Assembly (NCBI GenBank): GCA_001695595.3
Contig: MBPM02000003.1
Location: forward strand, 1,488,001 to 1,552,000
Direction of reading: 5' to 3'
DNA from: Plasmopara viticola
Lineage: Eukaryota; Oomycota; Peronosporomycetes; Peronosporales; Peronosporaceae
DNA length: 64,000 nt
Shown: positions 21,992-35,107 of the stretch, in pieces
How the letters are laid out: each line of letters starts with the position of its first letter
How positions within the stretch are numbered: position 1 is the first letter of the stretch
Notes under the pieces: generated by a model
Told to the model about the DNA's origin: nothing
The model's database searches: none
The model's input: the letters and a program-made list of their open reading frames with translations, nothing else
Made by a program: the position numbers and the translations under genes

Positions 21992-22735
21992 TCACTGGCT
22001 GTCGAAATGACTAGGATGGGTTTTCAGTGCGGTTCCTAACTTTTGAGGTGAATAGTATTCTTGCATATACACCCGAAAAGCCTCAGTCTCCGTCCATATC
22101 ACGACGCTGGACACCGAATCGATCCCCTTGTATGATTCAAAGGCTGCTACCATATCGGCAGATATACCACCATTTCTTCTCGATGCAAGGAGAAAGAGGG
22201 CATCTTGATCTGAAAAAGACTTTGCATTTAAAACTCGGTACGATGCGAGGTGCTCGAGCCAATTTTGAAAGCGAGCGTTGGACTAGAGAGAATCAACCCG
22301 AAGATTTAAAATCGTTGTAGCTTCTTCGGGGGTCGCTCGTAAACTAAAATAAATGTCTTGATGCTCAAGCCACTTGAGAAAAATGTGGTTGGGGCTGGTT
22401 TCACCGCGTACAATGAGTCTTTTGTTGTGAGCAGTTGTCTTCGGATCCAAGCGCATCTCGAGATTTTCCCCATCAAGAATTTTGGTTCGGATTGACGGAA
22501 AGTTTGCTGTTTTTTTTAATTGATCATTCTTGACTGAAAGACTTTTAAATCGCGACGAAAGGTGATTGGTTTCTGAGCTCTTCATCAGCGATGGCATTTC
22601 CCCGAAAATCTCGTTCATTTGTGAGTTTGAATTTCTCGCTTCTCCTTCGTCGTCCTTAATAAGGGTCGCGACTTTTCCAGGTTTTTCGTCGGTGGTAGCT
22701 GCCGGAAACCCAAAAGAAAAGTTGGTGTTCGGTGC
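21992..22735 (-). pseudogene. LWY-type RxLR-like effector pseudogene, 5' end cut by the SINE-like element
   Basis: On the minus strand a single frame runs from the edge of the element at 22735 to TGA at 21992 (248 codons), with one in-frame TAG at 22285-22283. Around that stop the protein reads HIFLKWLEHQ ... LNLRVDSL, stop, SNARFQNWLEHLASY, which matches the repeating pattern IFxxWL ... L.L ... SNxxFxxWxxY of LWY modules in oomycete host-translocated effectors. Upstream there is an acidic, Lys/Glu-rich part (KDDEGEAR) at the place where such proteins have the RxLR-EER region, but no RxLR, no start codon and no signal peptide, since the element sits there. Across the element the frame (if rejoined) soon meets a TAA. 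The gene is dead through loss of its secretion signal and a nonsense codon. Confidence 0.72.
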
Positions 22736-23035
22736 ATGTAATGTAATGTATTACGTTATCGTGTTGCCAAGTTATGCACTAGGCTCAGTCTGGCTAGTCC
22801 ACGGCATAGAGTCGTGTCCGCATACGTCGGGTCTCGTTCGGCGGGCAGTGCAGCCAGCACCGAGGTCGTGAGGGTCTTCCAATATTTTGTTTAGCTCTGA
22901 CTTGGTAAGAGCCCAGGTGGCGCCCTGGTGCTGGAGACCGTCGCGTCGAGGGTGAGACTCGTTAGAGACCTGCAGATGCCCGAGAGCACCTGCCCGAAGC
23001 GCGCGAGCATGAGGGCGTCACTCCAATCTTTTCCG
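22735..23035 (-). mobile_element. SINE-like LINE derivative, copy D
   Basis: About 300 bp, minus strand, with the same three-part structure and the same two internal junctions as the copies at 10847 and 19818. It lacks a further 20 bp near its 5' end (the TAGCCCCCGCGCTTGGAAGG stretch present in copy B). The 3' tail is TTACATTACAT. Only GCAT is shared between the two flanks, so the target duplication is either very short or worn. It joins the 5' end of the decayed effector gene. Confidence 0.88.
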
Positions 23036-23193
23036 AAGCATATATTTAATATCTATATTTAATTATATTTATATTTACAAATAAAAGCATCTGAAGGTAC
23101 TCAAATATCTCAACTACCAACATCTGATGATAACGCGGTATGAAATTCAAAGACGTTTGATGATTGTTTTTGACGACATACTACGGTTGCAAT

Positions 23194-23547
23194 CTGTGCG
23201 ATAATAAACGAAGAGCGACGAGGATATCTTTGAGTTGGACACGGCTACATTCGGCACCACTGACTGGCGGCGATACGATTACTACAGCGTTGTGCTTGCG
23301 ATGCACGCTAGATAAGGGAGCGCACTCCATTGGCTATGCTCCAACTCGCTCCACATACACGTATTCCTTGCCTTTGCCAGCAGCTTCAAGGCCATGTGGG
23401 CCTTTATTGCAGCTCTCATACTACCAACCGCCCAGCAACATCAATGGTCGCCCGTTTTCGTATCTTTCTCGTTGCTGGGGGCGGTGTTAAAATCTGTAGG
23501 CAAACCTTTACTATACTTTCTAGCTGTATTTGCTTTACATCAATGAA
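23194..23547 (+). pseudogene. Remnant of a membrane protein, family unknown
   Basis: One frame reads from about 23216 to TGA 23545 with a TAA at about 23311. It contains FGTTDWRRYDYYSVVLAMHA and then two hydrophobic stretches (AFASSFKAMWAFIAALILPTA and VFVSFSLLGAVLKSVG) that look like membrane helices. Overlapping frames of similar length exist. I do not recognise the family, and chance cannot be excluded. Confidence 0.35.
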
Positions 23548-24293
23548 CAGCTTCGACTCTTTCATCATGTTTACTCAGCTAGTGGTAATTAGCCAGACGC
23601 TCTGAAATTTGCTGTACAGTTTGTATCTTTCATTTCGTCATGCCATGCGCCACTAACTAGGCGAATCGATGCCAATTCGGCTAATTTGGTCTATCGGTTT
23701 CCAGCATATCCCATATTCTATAACTTTTGTAACGATTGCTACTGTTTGTATAGGAACCGCATCCACCTTCTCGTAGAATGGCAGTTTTCTTTACGTTTGG
23801 TTGTAGTGATCCGTGAAATTGATCGATCCGTTCATATTAAATCTTCTTGTTTATTTAAGTACCCACTGGTAGTAAGTCTTTGAACACTAAGTCTGAGATC
23901 TCATCAGTAATGATATATCCAATCATCAAAATTTCCAGGCCTCTGAGAGAAAGCGCAACGTGCGATGCCTTTAGGGTTGATCCAAGACATATTCCAGTGG
24001 TGACGGAGCCAAAACCTCATCAACTTCGTAACCTCTAGCAGTGCGTCCAATCAGACCACCATGTAAAACAACGCATGTGCGTTGTCAATGTGTGTGTCAA
24101 CACGTAGTCATCAATGACATCGAGAAAACAAATGTGTAACACATTTTCGTTCATCGCTCGCAAGCTATTTTAATCGCTCTTGGTGGTACTGCGTTACCCA
24201 CCAGTGATTTTACGGTTTCCACCTGCGAATTTATACTACCCACTATGTCTTGCAGACCTGGTAAACCGCTTGCGGAAATTTGTTACCCGAACT

Positions 24294-24460
24294 ATGTTGT
24301 CCACGATTATGACGTTAGTTTTAGCCTCTCTGGCAGCAGCAAAGCCCGCTTCGCAAGATTTAAAACAGGTCGTCACGTCTATCTTTTTGTAGAATTGGTA
24401 CTTTTGATTTGTTTCATATCTGATTTGGCGTATTCTTTTCCAGGCTTTCTTTTAATGGAG
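24294..24460 (+). pseudogene. Short open frame with a signal peptide, probably broken
   Basis: ATG at 24294 starts MLSTIMTLVLASLAAAKPAS, which has the shape of a secretion signal with a cleavage site after AAA. After Lys-Gln a GT ... TTTTCCAG stretch (24369-24443, 75 nt) looks like an intron, but the next exon in frame ends after three codons at a TAA. In another frame the sequence stays open (AKCTAQASLRKIGW...). It may be the remnant of a small secreted protein gene. Confidence 0.3.
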
Positions 24461-24664
24461 CCAAGTGCACAGCACAAGCTTCGCTGCGGAAGATTGGGTG
24501 GGTGGCACCTATATATTTGCCCTGCCAATCGACCGAAGACTCGTGGTTTTCTGGTACAAATGAAGAAATTATTGTCCTCTAATGAAAGCTATAAAAAAAG
24601 ATATGGACCATACACTTACAGTCGGCGCAATTATGACAGCTGTGCAGGCGGATTCGTAAAATAA

Positions 24665-26418
24665 TGTCGGTCGTGCATATTTAAAAGGGAGCCGCTAGCT
24701 TCCACCCAGTCTGCGATTATATAAAACCCTTAATCCCAATACACAACGGTGATTGGCAACAGTTGCCCAAAAATAAATCTAAGGACTGTAACCTCCAACG
24801 CAAATGTGAAAGATTGCGCATCGCATCGTCATCTCTTACTCAACGCCCACCAACACGCACATTTTTAACGTTAGAACACTGGGAGCACTTTACGTGGCCA
24901 CTTGAGTTACTGCGCAGCAGCTAGAGGAGCTCGAAGCACCGACGGAAGTGAACCACGGGTAATGTCGGTGGTGTCAACACACACGCTAACACTGTCTGGA
25001 GGCATTTTGGCATTGACGCATGCCTGTGTTAGAATACATGCTCTAAATAGTCCTCAAATAAATGAGTTTTCGTCTCTCAAAGTGACTACAGCAGATTGTG
25101 CATTTAAATTGACATGGTGAAAAAGTCACAAAGCTGCCTTTTGTATATTTTGTCACGATAGAGGTATTTATAGCCAAGCACCGTTGTGTATTGGGTTAAA
25201 GGTTCTATATAATCGCAGAAAGGGTGGAAGTTAGCGAAAACTGGGTGGAACTTAGCGGCTCCCATTAAAAAACTTAAAAGATATTTTAAAAAGGCTTTTT
25301 GCATAATTGCGCTACCTAACTTAAATGCTGATCGAGGAATAAATATTGAATCAAAAGTACACAGTAAAAAAATGAATTAGTTGCACACTTAAAAAAAAGG
25401 CTAGGAATAGTAAATAATTGCTAGTCAAAATGTCGCATATCTTTACGCTTCCTCTTGACAAAGTGCTAAGATTATGTTACCTACAAAGTTGCTGAAGGTC
25501 TTCATGAATTCAGTAGGCAAGTCTTGCTGTGTAAGTATACCACTGAATAATCACTGGAATTTCCATATAGTTGATCACCACGTGCGTCATTTCAGAGTAC
25601 AAATCGAGCGTACACGTGAGCAAATATGGTCTTTGTGTTGATTCGTTTTAAAGAACTCTTATCCAACAATCGACTAAATCGTTTCGGTGGCTTAAATTGA
25701 GGAAGTACCTGAACAAGTACACGGAGTACAATGCTGAATCGATCTAGACGCTATCATTTCTGCTGTTTGCTTTATTGTGTATTGATTTGCTCCAGCATCT
25801 AAAGTAAGCTGCTTGCAACAGAAGCATAATGTCCCAAATAGCTTGTACGATGCGCGGGTTTATCTTTCTGCTCAATTATTTGCACTGCGATCTTCTGCCC
25901 TCTAAAAGAAGCACAAAATTTCTCGCTACTCCATTCTTGTTTTTTAAGCTTTGATGTACACCCGTCAGTAATCCTATTCAGCTAAGGCAGTGGAATGTAT
26001 GTCCTTTGGTCTTTGGTACGGTGCACGAGCTCATTGGAGGTTTTAACTAGGTCAAGTTTTTACCACCGTTAATGCAGTCAACGCTATGCCATTGTCTCTG
26101 TATTGCACCAAGCGAGCTCGTGGGAACACGACTGAGCCAGCTTGCTAGGGGTCTTGCCTGAAAGATAGATCGTTGTCGGACTCACCATGTCTCACGACGG
26201 GTGTCACAAGGTCTTTACGAATAAGAAGAAAAGATATTCTCAAGAATATCTGGTGCAACTGTGCAAGTCTACTTCGTCGATTGAGCTCCGATGCTTTTAT
26301 CTGAGTAACATGATTTGGATTATACTGACGTGAGGAGAAGACAAGCGCATTCCAGCAAGTAGTATGCCACATTGCATGTACGTACAGAACTTTTTCTAAA
26401 ATGGCTTTACTGGTAAGT
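24665..26418. other. AT-rich intergenic DNA, nothing supported
   Basis: Short frames only, the longest being a 66-codon minus frame at 25304-25104 without family resemblance. No repeats longer than simple AT runs were noticed. Confidence 0.4.
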
Positions 26419-26423
26419 AGTAG

Positions 26424-26629
26424 TGTGGAAGATACAGGATAAGGCATAGGTTGCGCGAGCGTATCTATCTTGTATAGGCGCGTCTGGATAGACGTATACA
26501 AGCTAAGAGAAGCTTCGAGAAGCTTCTAGTAGGATAGGCTTAGAGGTAGCATAGGGAGAGAAGCGAACTAAGGACCTAATATATTCGCTTTCAATATTGC
26601 CTTCTACTGGAAACTTGCAACAAACAACA
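26424..26629 (+). repeat. Left LTR of the copia element
   Basis: Starts TGTGGAAGATACAGGATAAGG and ends GCAACAAACAACA. It matches the right LTR along its length except for the block TAAGAGAAGCTTCGAGAAGC... around 26500-26538, which the right LTR lacks. That block contains an internal AGAAGCTTC repeat and could be a later insertion or a deletion in the right copy. Confidence 0.92.
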
Positions 26630-26645
26630 GGTTATGAGCCCAACG
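26630..26645 (+). promoter_or_regulatory. Primer-binding site of half-tRNA (initiator Met) type, overlapping the gag ATG
   Basis: GGTTATGAGCCCAACG starts at the base after the LTR. Its complement, CGTTGGGCTCATAACC, is the anticodon stem-loop of initiator methionine tRNA (CAT anticodon inside GGGCTCATAACC) rather than the tRNA 3' end. Priming from a cut initiator tRNA is known for Drosophila copia and yeast Ty5. The gag start codon ATG at 26634 lies inside this site. Confidence 0.75.
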
Positions 26646-27941
26646 ACTGGACCAGACAACGCGCCGGGCGTACCGACTCCAGTAAGCTTCGATTCCGGCC
26701 GCGAAAGGGCCGAAGTATCTCCAGTGGTCGTGGAATGGACGTCGGTAGCTCGCAGATGGAGCGACGACGTATCGGCAAGAATTCTGTCCACCCTCGTGGA
26801 CCTCCAAGCGCGGATGGCGCAGATCGAGGCGTTCCAAGTAAAGAAGGATGAGGATGAGCGTATCCTCGGCGCAATTGAGTCCGGAATGTTCCTCTCTGCG
26901 CTTGAAAATGGCCGCGGCGGTGGACCAATGCATATCGACACATTAGGCCATACGCCGGTACGCCACAGGAACGGCCAGGGCCGTGAGCACGTACAGCAAG
27001 TGCACGGAGGAAGAAGATTAGATGTTCCGCCAGAATGGCGCGGTCCTCATGGCGAAGTGCCGCAGCAAGCGCAATTCCGTGCAGCTGACTACGCAGCGGC
27101 TCATGACTAGGCAAGACGTATGGAGCCGGGCGTGCAGCATGCGATGCGTGTACCGGATGAACGGCAGCGTAGATTGACTATTCGCAAGTTCGACGTATTG
27201 GAGCTGTATCGGGGATTAGGCCCCGATTTTCTGGACTGGGGGCGAACATATATGCGCCAGATACAGTATTCTCAAGCAGTGCGTGGTTTCGACCGGTCGG
27301 AAGACGTAAAGACCGACCTGCTGGGCCACTACTTAAGTGGTGCAGCCGAAAGGTACTACAACAAGCAGGTCGAGACTTGGTGGCGCCAGACTCCGAATCT
27401 TGATCATGTCATGGAGCGACTACATCAGACGTTCAAGACGACGATTACCGCATCACAGTTGATGAGATTGTTCACGGCAAAGAAAGACCCCAAGAGATCT
27501 TGCCCCGAGCATTTTTTGCACTTGGTAGCAGTAAGTGACGCATGTGGAGGTGCTGACGCACAAGTACTTGACAACATCGTTCATTTCGCGTCGAGTGACC
27601 TACGCACAGTACTCGTGGCGAAGTATGATTTAATGCGTCTTGACTTTCTTACCCAAGCTGAAGGGCTCGCACACTTTGCACAGTGTGTTGAGGTTGATTC
27701 TCGAGGCCCTGCTTCGTTTGGAAAGGATGTTGTTGCTAACATCGCTGAGAGCAAGCCACGAATTGAGACACGAACATGCTTTGGTTGTGGCAAGTTGGGG
27801 CATATTTTGGCATTTTGCCCCAGCGCGAAGAGGAATAAGACCAGAGGCGCAAAGGGCGGTTGGAAGAAAAATACCAGGCCGAATGATGTGGTCAACTGCA
27901 CTCTGTGTGTACAAGATGTCAGCATAAAGGAGAACTCGTGA
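26634..27941 (+). pseudogene. copia gag, with one in-frame TAG
   Basis: One frame runs from ATG 26634 to TGA 27939-27941 and is broken only by TAG at 27108-27110. The first part (158 codons) has a possible coiled segment. The second has the capsid-like region (FLDWGRTYMRQI ... DHVMERLHQTFK) and near its end a CCHC zinc knuckle, CFGCGKLGHILAFC, followed by basic residues. If the TAG is read through or mutated back, the product would be about 435 residues. Gag forms the particle and binds the element RNA. Confidence 0.88.
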
Positions 27942-30900
27942 ACGATGCAGCACTGCTCGAAGATGCTTCGGAGTGCGACGACAAATGCTTGGTAGCAGCC
28001 GGCAAAACTCTCCAGCTATCGATGATTGGTAGTGTGATGCTACGAGTAATGGCGCTTGGTAAATCGTGTATCGTTCGCATAACAGATGTCTGCTACGCGC
28101 CAATGTTAGCTCGCAACATATTGTCGTGTGGAAAGCTGGTGCCCAAAGGGTGCGGCCTAGTGTACGAAAACGGTCAGCGAACGATCAGATCTCTTAGCAC
28201 GGGTGGGGTCATATTTGATGTAGCAATGGAGAACAACGTGCTCATTGTTGAGACACAAGGCAGAGACGTTAGCGCTGGTGAGGCTGGTGCTATCATGACC
28301 GTGACTACGAAGAAGAAGGATCACGAAGAAGAAAATTATGTTAAGCGGGTATCACTTATGCACTTCCATCGGCGTTTTGGTCATCTCTCGTGTGATACAA
28401 TTGAGCGGATGGTACGGGAGCCGGGATCTGGTATTGAGCTTACGGACCACCAGCGCATGGTGTGCATCACGTGTGTGCAAAGTAAGCAAGCCAAGAACTC
28501 ACAATCAAAGAAGGATACGGGTATGCACTCTCCGATAGATCGCATTGGTGGTGTCATCTGCTCGGATCTTAAGGGGCCGCTGACGCCAAAGGACCGACTG
28601 GGAAACCGATACCTCATCAACTTCATTGATCACAAAAGCAATTACTGTCGAGTCTTTCTCGCGCGTACCAAGGATGAAGCGGCAAAGAAGTTCAAGCACT
28701 TCTTGATATTCTCTGAGAAGCGTTTCGACTGCCGCGTCCACGTTTTACGAACTGATGGTGGAGGCGAATACCGGAATGTCGATCTATTTTGTAAGTCTGT
28801 CGGCGTTTCACGGCAAGTGAGCGAGGCCAGGAACCAAGCATCAAACGGAAATGCTGAACGCATGCATCGGACAGTGCTAAACATGGCACGATCCATGATA
28901 TTCGCAAGCAAGCTTCCGCTGTCCTTCTGGTCAGATGCGGTTGAGTACTCGGCGTACATTCTGAACAGAAGCCCCTCATCCGCGAACGCTAATAATGCGT
29001 CCCCAATTGAAGTACTTACAAAGCAAGTGCCTGATCTTCGCGAGATCGTTGCGTTTGGTTCGATGTGCACGGTGTATCGCGACCCGAGGAAGAACTCGCT
29101 TGCGCATCGGGCACAGGTTGAAACTATTGTGGGCCGCAGCGATGAAACCAAGGGTTATCGCGTATATATTGCGGAAGGACAAGGTCGTGATCGTGACACA
29201 ACATGTCAAAAATATCGAGGACCCAATCAACAAGACGATCGAGCAGCAGCAGCGTAGTTATGGCACTAAAGAGGATACATCGCTGAGTCGAGATGCCGCT
29301 GAGAAAAACGAGATCACGGCAATTCAGAAGCCTTGGATGCGTGCACCACATGTCACGCGTGGGGTGACAAGGCGCGCGGCACAAGACATAAGTCAGCGTG
29401 CGGATACTATTGGGACTGTTGTACAAGTTCATGAAGCAGATCAAGAACGTCCGCTGAAGCAATGCGCAGCCCGAAGGCTGCAGAATGGAAACAAGCAATA
29501 ATTGAGGAAATTTCGGCGCTTGAAGATAACAGTGTCTGGAATGTGGAAAAGAGAATGGCTGGAGCTAACATGCTGCACAGCAAATGGGTCTTCAAGACTA
29601 AGACCGATGTAAACGGGCTACTACGGGGCAGTGGAGCGTTCTAAAGCACGGTTGGTCGCGTGTGGGGATGAACAAGTCTTTGGCAATGATTATGGGCTTG
29701 CCTTTGCCGCCGTCATGGACATGTCCACAGTAAAGGTAATTTTAGGACCCTCGGCGACGTGGGGTGAACCGGCAAAACATGGTGACATCCCAAACGCCTA
29801 TGTCAAGGCCGAAAAGGAGGGGCACCTTGAAATTCTACTGCACGTACCAAGTGGAATGACAATCAAAGAAGAACAGCTCAAGGCGCTTGGAGTGGGCAAT
29901 TCGAGCGAGGTTGCACTACAGCTAAAGAAGAGCCTGTACGGATTGAGGCAGGCGGGACGATTGTGGAACCAGCTATTACACGCAAAGCTCACAGAAGCAG
30001 GTTTCAAGCAGTGTTTTAGCGACACGTGCCTATATTTCAAGCGCGACACAGAAGAACTGATAGTGGTGGGTGTCTACGTCGACGACCTTCTTGCCACAGC
30101 AACAAGTGCTGCAGCAGTGGAGAATTCTTTCGTCGCGATGACATCGCTATCGATCAAGAACCTTGGACCGGTATCGAAGTTCCTTGGCGTACGAGTAACA
30201 GCGATCAACGTGCATACTTATGCACTGGATCAGGAGGAGGCCATAGGCGAGTTGTTGCGAAAGCACGGTATGGAATTGGCAAACTCAACGCGAACGCCTA
30301 TAGGCGAAGACTGCTATGATGAATGTGCGCCGGGCAATGTGCTGCCACAGGGAGGCGCAGAGTTAGGCAAGCCAACTATTCGTTCGTTTCAGTCTCTCGT
30401 CGAAAGTTTGCTCTGGGTGGCGAGATGTACGCGGCCAGACATCGTGTTCGCAGTCCATAAGGCGATGCGTCAAACTCACGCGCCACACGTGGGAGACTAG
30501 AAGCTAGCGAAGAGGATTGCTCGCTATCTAAGTGGAAGCAAAATGATGAAGCTTGAGATGCGCGCTAACAATATGCGCGAAAAAATATTCACTCATGAGT
30601 CATACAGTGATGCTAACTTCGCTGCCGATTAGGGGGACAGAAAGTCTCTACCAGGCAACATGGTACTTTTTAATGGGATGCCTGTGAGCTGGTCTGCAAA
30701 GAAACAAGGAGGAGTATCATTATCTACGATGGAGGCCGAGTTTGTTGCAGCTTCCGAGTCAGCACGCGAACTTCTTGTGATATGCGAGATGGTGAAAGAG
30801 GTAGGACTTACGCCAGCTCTGCCCATGCAAATGCATGTTGATAACCAGGCAGCTATTCGTCAGATCGAAGGCGAGACCTCATCTCTATAGTTGAAACACA

Positions 30901-31112
30901 TTGACGTGCGATTTAAGTTCATCAAGGAAATTACCCGTCGCAGAATCGTGGAACCGCGCTATGTACGGTCGGAGCTCATGATCGCGGACCTGCTTACAAA
31001 ACCAGTGGACCAGCACAAGCTGTCAAAGCTTCGTGACCTGGTAGGGCTAAAACTTGACGCAGACAAGTCGATACGACCGCGAGGAGGAGTGTTGAAGATA
31101 CAGGATAAGGCA
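27905..31112 (+). pseudogene. copia pol: protease remnant, integrase, reverse transcriptase, RNase H
   Basis: The pol frame starts about 36 nt before the gag stop. The protease DSG active site is missing; the frame starts directly with VNDAALLEDASEC, which normally follows it. Then come the integrase zinc finger (LMHFHRRFGHL ... CITCVQSK), the integrase core (DLKGPL, FIDHKSNY, RTDGGGEY, NGNAERMHR) up to TAG 29255, the reverse transcriptase (SKWVFKTK, SLYGLRQAGRLWN, YVDDLL at about 30078) and RNase H (SYSDANFA, STMEAEFVAASE, HVDNQAAI, ADLLTKPV). Lesions: frameshifts near 29165, 29450 and 29635, and TAG codons at 30498, about 30630 and 30888. Confidence 0.92.
31081..31089 (+). promoter_or_regulatory. 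Polypurine tract of the copia element
   Basis: GAGGAGGAG lies immediately before the right LTR, where plus-strand DNA synthesis would start. Confidence 0.75.
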
Positions 31113-31257
31113 TAAGTTGCGCGAGCATATCTATCTTGTATAGGCGCGTATGGATAGATGTATAGAGCTTAGAGATAGCATAGGGAGAGAAGCAAACTAA
31201 GGACCTAAAATATTCGCTTCTAATTTTGCCTTCTACTGAAGACCTGCAACAACAACA
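31090..31257 (+). repeat. Right LTR of the copia element
   Basis: Starts TGTTGAAGATACAGGATAAGG and ends GCAACAACAACA. It is 38 bp shorter than the left LTR and differs from it at many positions. Confidence 0.92.
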
Positions 31258-31262
31258 AGTAG

Positions 31263-32261
31263 AGCCTTTCGTGACACGCAGTAATTTTTTGTCTTTGCTA
31301 AGCACCACTTGCAGGTCGACGTGCCACATCTCGCGTATAATTAAATCCTCGCCCAATCTGTCTCAAATCAAAGCCACCCGTGCCTCCCATGACATGCAGC
31401 GAGTGCTGTGTTTGACGTGCTACATTACGCTTCGCTCGCTCCAGACCCTTGCTTGAGTCGAGGTCCAAGACCCAAGAGCGTTCGTTGCTATCGAGCTCAA
31501 AGTTTCACATCGACGTTTATAAGACGGTGATCCTTGTCTCTGTCGCTAAGAGAATATTGACTTTGTTACTCCGACGATTCGACGATGGTCGAATTGCATC
31601 GACATTGGGCTGAAGTCTTTCGACAAATGGGACGGAATCGTTATGGGTCACTATATTTTTTCCTGTAGCCCTAACAACCAGCTAGACAGGCTAGCAAACA
31701 CATCCGTGTGAAGGAGCAAGAAGCTTTGAAGGCTATGATTTGCTGACCCATGAGACTAAACCGAGCTTACTTCTTCCTTAGTAGCCGCTTCACGACTACT
31801 GAGAATTCAAGTGGCGGAAATCATCACACGCGAGCTATCGCAGGCTACCTATAAGCTGGCCAGCAACACGCAGGTCCATCTTTTCTTCAGCATCACTGAG
31901 ATGGGTCGCTCGATGGCTATGGCTCAAATAAATGCTATCGCACTCAATGATTAAAATGATTGAGTTGGATCTAACAAAATTGAAAAAAAATGATAGCCTT
32001 GTACGATGCTCGGTAGTACACCTTACGATTCTTGCCGTGCGTCACTTGTTTGTGGTTCCCCTCCAGCGTGCGCGCGTGTCTCCCAAGCAAAATGACGGGC
32101 ACTTGTGATCGCCATCGAGCAACCTCGCAGATGAGCTATGCCATTTGGTAGTCCTACTTGACAAATGATTGAAAGAACTGTAAAAAGAAAGGATAAACTG
32201 ATTACATGTACGCTACTGGCATCCGATAAGTATGCCCAACTTTAAACAACTTGCTTGCGAC
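31263..32261. other. Intergenic DNA with a possible gene remnant
   Basis: A plus frame at about 31809-31953 encodes an amphipathic stretch (QVAEIITRELSQATYKLA...) ending in TAA, and another near 31605-31710 reads LKSFDKWDGIVMGHYIF. They are in different frames with stops between. They could be pieces of one lost gene, but no family is evident. The 3' region of the cathepsin gene lies at the right end. Confidence 0.35.
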
Positions 32262-34489
<2,228 letters not shown>

Positions 34490-34637
34490 GTTGATCCTTT
34501 TAATTTGAAGATCAAACTTGGTAATATATCTTAGTATTGATACGTAAATAATAATGCGTGTGTTGTAATACAAAGAATTACTCTAGTACAAGAGTGTCTA
34601 CTCTACTATCTCCAATACTATTCGTGACCTTTATGTT

Positions 34638-34934
34638 ATGTTCCTTCGCATTCTGCTGTCCGAGATGCTGCACCACATGTCTTCATCGCGTCAAGTGTTC
34701 TTACGTAGTATGAGCTCCGTGTCGCGCTTTGATCGCACGGTAAAGCTGGCGGACGAAAGTATTTTGGAGCATCTCGTGTGCCCTATCTCCAAGTTTCCAC
34801 TACGGTATGACGCTAAACGCGGTAGCCTCGTGTGCGACGAGATTAATGTTGAGTACCCCATCTGGCAAGGAGTTCCAATGTTAGTACCGTGTGAGGGACG
34901 CATCATCAAAAGCAGTGACGACATTAAAGAATGA
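34638..34934 (+). CDS. PREY/TRM112-like mitochondrial protein
   Basis: A single-exon gene of 98 codons plus stop. The head (about residues 1-30, MFLRILLSEM ... RSMSS) is Arg/Ser-rich without acids, as in a mitochondrial import signal. The body, ILEHLVCPISKFPLRYD ... EINVEYPIWQGVPMLVP, matches the TRM112/UPF0434 fold of human PYURF (PREY). PREY stabilises S-adenosylmethionine-dependent methyltransferases of coenzyme Q and complex I assembly in mitochondria. Only one Cys of the usual zinc pair is visible (VCPIS). The gene is divergent from the cathepsin gene, with about 150 bp between the two ATGs. Confidence 0.85.
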   Translation: MFLRILLSEMLHHMSSSRQVFLRSMSSVSRFDRTVKLADESILEHLVCPISKFPLRYDAKRGSLVCDEINVEYPIWQGVPMLVPCEGRIIKSSDDIKE

Positions 34935-35107
34935 ATGAAGATAATATCGAAGACACTTTGACTAACATTGGCAACTTTACTGGTTTCGAATATACTCCAG
35001 TGTCTATCCTGTAATGGCGTAGCTGTAATCAAAAGCAAAGAATCACTTTTTTCATCTCAATTGCTGTCCAATGGCATCATTTCTCTACATTCAAAGTGCC
35101 CTTCAGC

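Larger units (their letters stand above)
26419..31262 (+). mobile_element. Ty1/copia LTR retrotransposon, full length but inactivated
   Basis: The element is bounded by 5-bp duplications AGTAG (26419-26423 and 31258-31262). Inside are a 206-bp left LTR (26424-26629), a primer-binding site directly after it, gag, then protease-integrase-reverse transcriptase-RNase H in the copia order, a short purine tract, and a 168-bp right LTR (31090-31257). Both LTRs begin TGT and end ACA. They differ by a block of about 38 bp present only in the left one (26500-26538) and by many substitutions, so the insertion is not recent. At least seven stops or frameshifts break the genes. It is the only element in the window with all structural parts present. 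Confidence 0.95.

Noticed and set aside
26145..26501. 118-codon minus-strand frame reaching into the left copia LTR
   Set aside because: Half of it is LTR antisense sequence, and a similar antisense frame occurs at the right LTR; no independent coding signal.
26604..27114. Long frames (109-160 codons) antisense to gag
   Set aside because: They are shadows of the GC-richer gag frame, which carries the family motifs.
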